Origin: Bolinopsis microptera
Lineage: Eukaryota; Ctenophora; Tentaculata; Lobata; Bolinopsidae
Reading direction: 5' to 3'
NCBI RefSeq assembly: GCF_026151205.1
Contig: NC_087073.1
Location: 10,734,411 to 10,798,410 of the forward strand
DNA: 64,000 nucleotides
Positions 49,501 through 61,500 of this stretch are shown one piece after another. The notes below the pieces were generated by a model that saw only the letters and a program-made list of their open reading frames with translations, ran no database searches and was not told the DNA's origin. Position 1 is the stretch's first letter; every line of letters begins with the position of its first letter. The translations under genes were made by a program, and so were the position numbers.

Positions 49501-52500
49501 CATACTCCTAGGTATACTCTACTCCTTCCTCATGGGAGACTATCTGCTTTCTGAGATGTTCTTTCTGAGAATAGACGATAACTTCTTACTGGCTATTTGT
49601 CTTAGTATTGGAGTTCTCATGTTCATTTGTCAGAGTTTTGCGACCAAGGGCACACAGATCTGTGATAGCTCTATTGTAGCCACAGTGAGGAATGTTAGTA
49701 TTGTCTTCAGCTTCGCTTACCAGGTCCTTGTTTTTGATGAGATGCCGAACTTGTACGCGGCTATAGGGACTGGGTTTATTGGTACTGCAATAGGACTCAT
49801 AGTCACAGACAAATGACTAGGCGGGGGTAAGCGTACTCAGGAGTATGTCATGCCGAGACGAACAATCAGAACCTAAGATAACGAGTAAGGAGTGAGGAGT
49901 AAGGAGTAGGGAGTAAGGGAAGAGTAAGGGAAGAGTAAGGAGTAAAGAGGAGAGATGGAGATCAGAGAATGATGCTCCAATGAAACCGAAGGAATATTTA
50001 TTTTCTGTCATACTGTTTTGTGATTAAAAGATAATATACGATCTCTTTTCCTTCTTTAAGATATTCGATCTGAGATAAGGAAGAATGTTTTACATCACTA
50101 CCAAAATATTATAACTGTCCGATTGATCAGTTAAAATTTTGATTTTAAAGCCTATATCATGTGCATTTTAGATGACTGCTATGTGCATATTAGTAAAATT
50201 ACTGTCTCCATTTGAGTCACCACCTAAAATACTCCCTAAATATCTGGCAACATTAAGAATATGATCCACATAATATATTATATATTACTACTACTACTAA
50301 TGCTAAATATATAAAGAATCTTCTCAAATTCGTGCCAACTCTAATTCACATCAGTAACATTTACAGCCAAGTTCCTCACGTCCAAATATTCTCTGGATCC
50401 ATCATGACCGATAATAACCATCCCACTCCGACACATATTAGCTCGAAACTAAGTAGGATCCTGTACATGCTGTCATTAACTACCAATAATATCTGCTCCC
50501 TTAATCCCGAACAAGCGTGAATTATACATGTTTTGCCGAAGGAGCAGCTTACTGTTACACGTCTCTCGGGCAAGCATAATGCAGTGCCGACTGCCGGATA
50601 GTGTCAAGCACTGTACTCAGTAATTAGTTCTTCAGAAACGCTTGCGGAGTGAGCTCGTGTTTTTATTCCGGCCACTCGTAATGAAGAACTTGCGGCAATG
50701 CACTTACGAAGGTACTTACTACTACTATACACTTAAGGAGGTACTACTTCTACTACTAAATGGAATTCAAACTTGACGCACAATCACATGGTAATACATA
50801 CCTGATCAGACAGGAACACAACTCAGTCACATTTACAATTCAGGCTCCCAATTAAATAATCCTAGTTAGCCTTAAGGTTACAACCAGTAAAAAGGAGGGT
50901 TAGAAACCTGAGTTTGCGCGTGTGAGAGTGAGGGAGATGGACAGTGTCCCCATAGTCCATGTATTTAATGTAGAGCATGTCGGAGTTGTCCAACTCTTTG
51001 ATCTGTCCTCTCAGCCAGATCTGCTCCGAAGTGTGCCAAACTCCGCACATCTGAACACGTGGTATTGGTAATGAACATATCACGTGGGTAATGGCAGCTG
51101 TTAAACAGTTTCAATTTCAGTCAATCATTTCACACGAAAACACGAGATATCACGCATGGTATGCGATATATCACGCATGGTATACGGTAAAGCCACTACT
51201 GTACCACTACTATCAGGCACACTAGTATTAACATTGTAACAATCACTCGTATAATTATTAGTGGAATTATAATGAAGGACAGGTAATCTGAACAGTGTCA
51301 CAAAAAGGAAATATAAATTATGAGAAACTCAATGTTTGTCGATCTTATATTGATCTGGTTGCAGAACAGTATTTAAGGGTAATTATGGGTTAACCAATAA
51401 CCATGGCAATGGGATCTAGTAACCATAGTAACCATGGTAATGGTATCTAACCTGTCCAGGGACAGGATCCCAGGAATACTGAGGAAGAGTCTCCACTGAT
51501 CCGTAGTGCTGTGCCATAGCTGATTCTAACCGGTCCAGCTCTGATATGTTCTTACCACACGCCTGTACAACATACCAGGGGTTAAAAAGAGAAGTTAGAA
51601 GTTATCTCCACTTACTGTACGTCAGTGTGCGGACTTAACACTGTTAACACTGACAAGTCGAGAGGTAATAAGTCTTCCGCCAGACACATGGTATTTAATG
51701 TGGGTAATGACAGTGTTACCTTGTACCAACTATCCAATAACTAACGTATTCCTGGGGAAAACGTTCAAATCCTCCACCCCTATTTGAACAAAATCAATAT
51801 GTCATCTTAGTGAGGCAAGACTAAGGGAATCATTATATAAGACTATTGATTAAAAACAACACATTCCTGAATAGTGAATATAAACCTATGTTAAGCAGTT
51901 GTGAATAGTTGATTCACCTGAACATAGAAGTGGCCGGCGTTATGAATAGCTGAGACGTACACTAAAGAAGAACCATTGGGAAGTGAGACAGCCTCAGTAG
52001 GTTTAGGTGACGAAACGTAGGGCCGGTAATTGTTGTAAACAATCTGAGAGGGATTTGTTGTTAATAATCTGAGAGGGATTTGTTGTAAATAATCTGAGAG
52101 GGATTTGTTGTAAATAATCTGAGATGCAGTTATTCCTAGAAAATACTCTCAACATTATTGGTCAAAAGGGTTATTCAGGGTATGTTATTGAAATATTTGA
52201 CGCCTACTTGGCTATCCACTACAACTCCTACTTGAGTACCTAACACCTTTAACCTTTACTATGTTGAGTATGCTGACCTATACAGCAGAGTGTAGTAACC
52301 GTGATCGCACAAAAGCAAATCTAGACTAACATTCTTTCAGTGAGTAAGTACCTTGCATAACAGAGAAATATTCAATATTTATGTTAACCAGAAATTCCGA
52401 TGAAAGAACCTCCTAAAAGTTAGAGGGGCGTCATGGTTGATGCAAGTCAAATATTTGCAGTTTGAGAAACTCTAAGATAATAACAAGTTAGCAGTAGATC

Positions 52501-55500
52501 CAGAGCAGATCTCACCTGGCCCCCTAGCCCCCCCCCCCCCCCTGACTACTGGTTAGATGTTTAGTGTTTTAGTTTAGTTTAGTTAGTCATGGTTGATGCA
52601 AGTCAAATATTTGCAGTTTGAGAAACTCTAAGATAATAACAAGTTAGCAGTAGATCCAGAGCAGATCTCACCTGGCCCCCTAGCCCCCCCCCCCCCTGAC
52701 TACTGGTTAGATGTTTAGTGTTTTAGTTTAGTTTAGTTAGTCATGGTTGATGCAAGTCAAATATTTGCAGTTTGAGAAACTCAATGATAATAACAAGTTA
52801 GCAGTAGATCCAGAGCAGATCTCACCTGGTCCCGGTGTATCTTGACCCGTGGGTACTTGATTTCCTTGTTAGCGCCCATGTCTCGAGGGGTGACGGTAAC
52901 TACTTTTCCTATCAGCTCAGAACTTGCCACGTTTCCACAGCCACTAGCTCCAATACTCACACACACAGCTGAAAATACACGTGTAAAAACTGAGGATATG
53001 CGTGGCAAAAGCACAATAACATAAAGAATAAACAGTTGTAATAGTAGCTTACTACTGTCGGTAGCTTACTACTGTTAGTAGTTACTACTGTCGGTAGCTT
53101 ACTACTGTTAGTAGCTTACTACTGTTAGTAGCTTACTACTGTCGGTAGCTTACTACTGTCGGTAGCTTACTACTGTCGGTAGCTTACTACTGTTGGTAGC
53201 TTACTACTGTCGGTAGCTTACCACTGTTAGTAGCTTACTACTGTCGGTAGCTTACTACTGTCGGTAGCTTACTTCTGTAGGTAGCTTACTACTGTTGGTA
53301 GCTTACTACTGTTAGTAGCTTACTACTGTTAGTAGCTTACTACTTTTAGTAGCTTACTACTGTCGGTAGCTTACTACTGTCGGTAGCTTACTACTGTCGG
53401 TAGCTTACTACTGTTGGTAGCTTACTACTGTCGGTAGCTTACCACTGTTAGTAGCTTACTACTGTTGGTAGCTTACTACAGTGTTTATACAGTGTATTTA
53501 CCCATGCTTGATTTTAGCAGATAGGTCTAGGCAGAACTAATAATAGTAGGTCCTGTAATCGAACAAAGAAACAAGCGGTGACAAAACCAAAATGTGAACA
53601 GCTCAGGTAAGAAAACTTGCCTAACTGAGGTAGATTGAGCCTATCTAGATATAACTCACGCAGTAGTACTCTCACGAGATGACAGCAAACTAAAATCAAG
53701 CACACGAATATAATGTTTTATTATGAGCCGGGGGATAATAGTGTAAGCGAGGGCGGGAAGGTTAAAAGAGTGTGTAACAAGCAGTGCAACAGTGCACACA
53801 GTGAGTTACAGGTATTCACATATATCTGCTCCTCCGACTCCTCACACACCTGTTAAACAAAGTGCTCCACATGCAGCGTGAACTGGAAAGCAGGATTTAA
53901 AGAGAGTGATTGTGTGTGCGCTGTATTATCCGTTACGCGCTCTACAGTTTTAAGTACAACAAAAAGATTTTGGCAAGTACGAGTTTTAATAATATATATA
54001 TAATGAGAAGGGCTGTAAATCAGATATTTTCGGTTTAATAGTCGGGAAACAATTGAGTTTATTATAAAGGAGCAGGTGAGTAAGCGTTGTCCCCATTAAA
54101 CAACATGAGAAAAGGAAGACTTGAGTAGTATTAGTAGTAATAGCTTGTTGGGCCACACGCTTAACTAACCATGCATAGAGTCATATATTACATAACACTA
54201 ACCATTGTGCATTGTCATCAAATTATATTTTAACTGGTTCCCTTTTACAAAATCCCCTCCACTAATCTATTATGCGATACGTTGCCAATGGCGTCCACAG
54301 GAATTTTAAATACATTCTTATATAAAATCATTTAAAATTAATGATATTTTAATCTCAGGTGAAAGGCTACAAAATTGTTAAATGTTTTCGTTTAAGGCTA
54401 CGAAATCGCACGACAATTATTCTAAGACAATACTAGCCATAATTAATTAACAATACTAACCATAAACTAACGTTATTAACATAAAGTAAGTAAGTAAGTA
54501 TTAATATAAGGTTATTAACGTTACGTTTTAATAAGAGCTAGCGGACATGTGACCACTAAACTACAGTAAGTAAGTGGAGTGCTGAGCCTTGCTGCGGTGT
54601 GCGATCCGCATGTGGTACGAGTTTAGCATGGTGAAACAATGTCTCTATATGGCAACATTGCTACTGCTAGGTTTTCCGGTAAAACTGGCGGTGGATAAAA
54701 CATTAATTCTGTAAACTATTCGAGCATGCTCTGATACATGATAGTATTATAATGCTTTGTTTCAAAAGTGTGATATATTGTATGATACTGAAGGGGTATC
54801 CTAAGAAAATTCTTGATCGTTTGGCAGACCCTCCTCCTTATTTTACCCTCAACTATTCCAGCACCCACTTATAACCCACACCCACCCACTTATAACTCAC
54901 ACCCACCCACTCATACCACCCACTTATAACTCACACCCACCCACTTATAACCCACACCCACCCACTTATAACCCACACCCACCCACTTATAACCCACACC
55001 CACCCACTTATAACCCACACCCACCCACTTATAACCCACACCCACCCACTTATAACTCACACCCACCCACTTATAACTCACACCCACCCACTTATAACTC
55101 ACACCCACCCCCTTATAACTCACGCCCACCCAATAACGGCAACAGTAAGTCAATAGTAACTAACCAGCAGGGGGCAGTCCAGCCAGGTCCTCGGGCAGCT
55201 CCGTCAAACACTTTCTAGGAACTGCAAACACAACTCCTGTGTCCACATCGTAACACTCTACCAGAGTTTTAGATATAGACTGTAGGGTGATTATTCGGCA
55301 ATTCGTCCCCGTGGATTGGTCCATAAACAGATACAATCGATTCTGAAATTATACGTGTTGTAGTCACTCCCATTCCAATTAAGTCATCGTATTAATTTGT
55401 TCGACAGTCAAGCAACTAGCATGCATGTTATTGTATTAGTTCATGCGATTACTTAATACTTATTTATAGTTATCAGTTAGTGTAATATCTTGCAAATGTG

Positions 55501-58500
55501 AGTTAGTTGAAAACGGAGAGTTGACTTGTTGTTATAAGGGGGGGGGGGGGTGGATCCCCCCCCCCCCCCCCCCCGTTATAAGAACTGTTCCGACAGATAG
55601 GAGGCAGACCGGGCAACCAGCAGATAATCTGCGAGGAAATTTTCGGTTTTGAAGGAAATATGGTGCCAAAGAGGAAATTTTTAGAAGGCCTGACCTTTTT
55701 AAGGGCATAATATACAACATTTTTAGTAAGGATTGTTGGCTGTTTTGGGAAAATCTTATACATTGAAGATTTGAAGTTATCATTCCTCCACCACCCCATA
55801 TTAATAACCGCTGGTAAACAACTTACTTAAACTATTACAGTATTACTATTAACTTACAATATCGTATTCGTGCTGCACCAATAAATAAACACATAGTAGT
55901 CGCGATGTTTGAGTAGTTGGTTTGGAATTTGGATCAAATTAATCCAATCTTTATTGCGACGTCAAGTTAAAGGAGAATTAAATTACTGTCCTCAAGATAA
56001 TGAGATATCTGAACTCAGCTAAGCATATTTGGAGCCGAAGTTAGTCACGCCGACTTTTATGTACCATATCACGACCAACTTAACGGTTCATCGATATGAA
56101 ATAAACAAATAATTCTCATATTTTCAACTTTTCGAACGAAAGAGGTTGGATTTCTTCAATGTCATCAACAGATAAAATGCGGTAAGATCCGCGATATGCA
56201 ATCACGTGCACGAAAGCTGAAAATTTTCGAACGCGCGCGCGATCGAAATTTTGACCGAAGAGTTTTGTGACTACAAAATGTAATACGTCGTTCGCGCGCA
56301 ACGTTATCGACCCGTGTGTGCAGATGCGTTTCGCAATTTCGCGTGACTGTTTCAAGGTACCAGGGCCATGATGGCAAAATCAGCTAAGAAGTAGGTGACT
56401 GAGCGTTAAAGCAGTGGTGTAAGTTGTACACCACCGCCCCCGCTACCCTGCTATGCGGCACCCTAGATATCACTTACACAAAAGACATAAGGAACAGACA
56501 TAATTAGCAGAAAGATCATAGATCGCTTTTATGGAAACCATTTAGATCAAATAATATATATTTGATGAATAAAACGTCATAATTTCGACCAATCCTTCGT
56601 TAGACTTTCTCTTCTCGTATAGGCCAATTTTATAAAGTTAACTTGGAATTAACACAAACTATTACTTAGCTGGGTTTCCCTAGAAATAAGGCATGTCCAC
56701 ATTCCTAGCAGAGACTTGTGAGAATGTTTATTTTTGGTTTAAGATGATCAATGGAGAGGATTTTCTAAACGATTTATATTACAAAGAATATGATTTGTAA
56801 ATGAATAGCAGTAGCACTAATGTATAATTGAAGTGCTATTCATCTGAGTATATTTGGTGAATTTAATATATTCGCACGGCTGAAAGCTAGAGTTAAACGG
56901 AGATTATATCAATTGGGCTTCAGGTATTGTTATATGCATAAATAGTAAACAAATTTCCAGTCGACTAAGATGCCTTGATGCGCTGATATGTCCATATATA
57001 TGTATAATAAGTCAATACTTTTAGACAGCATATCGGCCTCGTGGCCTAATGGCTAAGGTGTCTGACTTCGAATCAGAAGATTGGGGGTTCGAGTCCCTTC
57101 GGGGTCGATTACTTTTTGCAAATTTAAAATAGATTAGAACGGCTTAATTTTTAACGGAAAGAAAGACCATTCATTTAATAAATTGCCTGTTAAAGACAGT
57201 AAAATGCTAACCATCTTGACAGAGTGTAGTGGAGAGAGTTGGCTGTACTCTGATAACATGTTGTTGATGATGGGTAGGCAGTTGGACTGTCTGTTGACTA
57301 TCCACACGTGACTGCAGCACTTTGCACACGTGATCACTCCCTCAAACTCCTCCCACTCCACTCTCATATCTACACTACCTGGGACAAATTCAAATTAATC
57401 TAGGCTTAGTACAGACTGCAAGGCTTAGTGCTGCAGACTGCAAAGTGTAAGCTTAGTGTGGGCTTAGCTGAGTGCAGGCTTTTAGTGCAAGCTTAAAGCA
57501 AGCTACGCTAAGCGAAGGCTGTAATGAAGGTGCTTGAGTCGATAAAATATTTGATCAAGGTGGTTGAATTTATATAGAAGGCCATTAAGAAGGAGATAAC
57601 ATAGTAGATAGCTCTGAACTGATAAAAAGTGGATAAGATAAGGTAGATAGTGTAGATAAAGTGTAGTTCTGAAGAAATGAAGATGTGTACCGTGATTGTA
57701 AGAGTAGACAGAGCATTCAAACAAGGCTTTATCAAGTAATGTATCAGGTAGTAATGTACCGGGCTCATCATGCACAAGCTCCCTGTAAAGTAATACAGCA
57801 AATAGACACAGTACTTACTAGTACTACTACTAACTACAAGTACTAGTTCACATACGTACTTCAGGTACTTAAACAGTTATTACCAGAGCGTGAAACTAGA
57901 CAACTTAGAGTATACCCCACAGAACATAAACTACAGACATGACCGGCTACAGTTTCCATGACGTAATCATGACGTAATCCCATGCTCAAGTGTAACCCAA
58001 ATCTAACTCACCCGTGGCCGTTCTTGTTAATCCCTAGCATTGACTTGAGGTTAAGTGTCATCTGTTCGTTAACTAGGTTGCTAGTGAGAGAGCTAGTAGA
58101 GCTACAAGTAGACCCCCCGTTAGTAGCGAGGTTAGAGATGTTGGAAGAGAGGGAGCTGGCGATTACTGTAACCTGGCTCTCGGAATCTAGGTGGTCATGT
58201 TAGTGAACTTTACAATCACATAGACTGTTCATGAATTTCAAATACATACTACAAATACGAATTCAATCTAGTTGCCAATCACAGTTTTGACAGTTGTAAA
58301 TAAGTGTCTCACCAATTTCCTCGTTTACTGATTGAATTGGAGATAGCGGAGGTAGACAGACACTGTCAAGCATTATGTTCGGATCAAAGTCTCTCTGGTC
58401 CTTTAAATATACCTGAAACACATATCTATTTAGTTGGGGTAATAATATATATCCCCTGATCGTGGATTAAATGGTAAATATTACCCCTGATCATGGATTA

Positions 58501-61500
58501 ATCTGAAAGATTGATTCAGGAGCTCCACCCAAGGCAAGTGTAAACAAGGCACCTAAGGCAAGTGCACCCAAGGCAAGTGTAAAGAACTTCACTGAATCAC
58601 TAGATAATATTACTTTAGTTGAAGCAGAGGCTCGGTAAAGGGAGTTATTCCTAGTTTTCCTAATTTTAATCCATGTTCAGTAGTAATATTTACCGTTTCC
58701 ACGTCCTCATCAATTCTCAAATCAGTTCTGATTTTATCGAACACAGATTCTGGCACCAGTGATTCTGAGGACATTTGCAGACTAAACCCCGAACTAGCTC
58801 TAGGTTCTAACATAGACAGGTCTGTTGCTTCTGTAGCTGTTATCTCCTCACATACCACAGTAGGCAGGTCCTCTTCAAAACACTCTTCAGGGCTAGGTAC
58901 CGCATCACTTGTCAGGTCCTCTTCTAGAAACTCAGATATAAGCTGTGGTTCAGGGCTAGGAGCCACTTCCACTGCCACTACTGACGAGTCTTGGAGTGGG
59001 TAACTCTTATGTGAGCATTTGTCATCTTCCTCACTCCTATCACTCTGACTATCACGTGACTTATCACTCTGACTATCACGTGACTTATCACTCTCATCAC
59101 GTGATTCTAAGGAAGTGCCGTTTACAGTGCTGGACAGGTAATTCTTCACTTCCTGAAATTCAATAATTCTTATTTTGCCGAGCAACAATTACAATTTTAA
59201 CCAGCACTGAACCTTGCAAACCTTGTGAACCTTGTAACCTTGTGAACCTTACCTGTCTATGTTCTCTTTTTCTTCGTATCTCTATCTCAGTTAGTATGTT
59301 GCCATCAATCAGCTGTTTTGCTACTTCTATTTCCTCTTTTGTACCTGAAAACAATTAGTGAGATTCACACAGATTGACAAGACAACAATATACAGCCAGT
59401 TACTACACTCTGCTACTCGTGATTGTTTCACAGAGCACCACCTTATTAGCTTTATACTGTAACACAAGCAATATGAGTAGACACGATGTAGCCCCCGGCC
59501 CCCATAGTTTTTCCTACTGCAACTGATCTCTTATCCCAAATATTGAGGTGTTCTATTTTTCCATCTCAATTCCTGCACTGGTTCTGCAATATTAATTAAA
59601 TGGGGTGGTCAGATGATGAAATGTAAATCCTTAAAGTTTGCGTGACTGTCGCACCATTACGTGACTACCATTACTTGACTACCATTACTTGACTACCATT
59701 ACGTGACCACCCCTGCAGATTACGTCGATTTCAGGTGCCGACAGGACCATAAAAATTAAAAGCAAACTTACATTTTTCCCCTAAAATCGAGCGCTTTCTG
59801 CGCAAAAAAATGACCTCAGCAGAAAAAATTAAACATGGCTTCAAATCCAAATTTGAACCAGAGATTTTTCACTTCCTCTTGATAAACTCAATTTTCAACC
59901 CAAAATAAAGTCTCAAAGGGGGAAATTACTCAAGTCAGGATTGTAGGCAATGATATGCCAAACCATACATTTTTGTAAATTCATTAAACTTTCAATTTAG
60001 CCTAAAACACCCTATTTCGCAAAATTTTTCCGGGGGGGTGCGCCCCCGAGCCCCCGCCAATGGGGTCCGCCCCTGGACCCCGCTGGGGGGTGCGCCCCCA
60101 GACCCCTGCCACAGTATGCAGCTTCGCTCGCCGACAGCCCCCCCCCCCCCCCCCAAAGAAAAATCCTGGCTACGTGCCTGAGAAAAATATAGGTTTAGGG
60201 CTTTTCAGATGATTTGGCTCCTCAACAGATAGTAGATACCGACGTACATAACGGTCAATACTCAATATGTAGTTTAGGTTTACCTGGTCCGTAGGTTACG
60301 AATGTGCCCGAGGAGAAAAAAAAGCAAACTTAAGAAGATTTCTCGGGAACTTAAAAGTTCACCTCAAAACGAAATCTGCACCTATGTTAACGTGACTACC
60401 ATTACGTGACTACCATTACATGACTACCATTACGTGACTACCATTACGTGACTACTATTACGTGACAACCATTACGTGACTACCATTACGTGACTACCAT
60501 TACGTGACTACCATTACTTGACTACCATTACGTGACTACCATTACGTGACTACCATTACTTGACTACCATTACGTGACTTTAAGTATTTTATCTAGATCC
60601 ACTTCCAACAACTATTTTGAGTATCAGAAATCAATTTAATTAAAAAAAATCAAATCCAACATATAATATCATCTTGTTAGCTTTAGATATTGCAGCTTTA
60701 ATCTGTTCATTCCAAAGCAAGGAATTATGGATTATAACCCCTAAGTCTTTTTCCTGTACAGATTCTTCTAGAATAACTTCATTGAAAAAATAACTTGATC
60801 TTAGGTTATCATTAAAGTCTAGATGCATAACTGAACATTTAGTAGAATTGAACCTCAAAAGCCACTTAATTTCCTACATTTCTAGTTCCTTTAAATCTTT
60901 AACTATAGTGTCATGCTGAGACGCATTTCCAATGAAGAGCATTTCTTGGCACATTTAAGCCTAAGGTGCTAAGAAGGTTAGGTGAGCGTGAAAAGTGAAC
61001 TGCCCCTTTCTGAAAATTTGCCAATATAATGACAACATAAGAGGCCAAAAGTGTCTGCAATTCTGATTTTGAGTACTGGTTTGAAATTTCAATAGGACTC
61101 TTCTGGTTGGTCTAGAGATTAATCATTATTCTAGTTGTTGAGGCTTCATTCTGTTGCACCCACTTATCTTCTAGATCCTTCCTAGTAGAGACAATATCTT
61201 ACCCTGTAACCCTGGTAACTGTGACCTTGGTGACCGTAACCCTGGTAACCATATCTAGCATGTCAGTTAAAGAGACATTCCCAGGACCCACGGAAAAACC
61301 TACATCCTGCTGCTTCTATCCCTGACAGTATACGATATTTACATCCTAGCTTACTTAGCCACCACAAAGACCTTCAGCAACCTCATTTCCTTCTGGTTCA
61401 TGCTAGTTTCTCTAGCATCAGTGGCCACGTTCCCCGGCTGTCTGGATCTCTGCTGGGTTTAAAACTGAGCCTAGTGCATACATATAGAGATCAGCCTGCT

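Noticed and set aside
54911-55153. VGVGYKW-repeat protein
   Set aside because: The 21-bp minisatellite unit is a multiple of three, so one frame stays open; it lies within an intron and has no gene signals.
56116-56390. Minus-strand frame of about 79 codons in a CG-rich patch
   Set aside because: It is open and protein-like in composition, but I recognise no family and it has no splice signals that join the KH-Tudor frame; the high CG content alone could keep it open.
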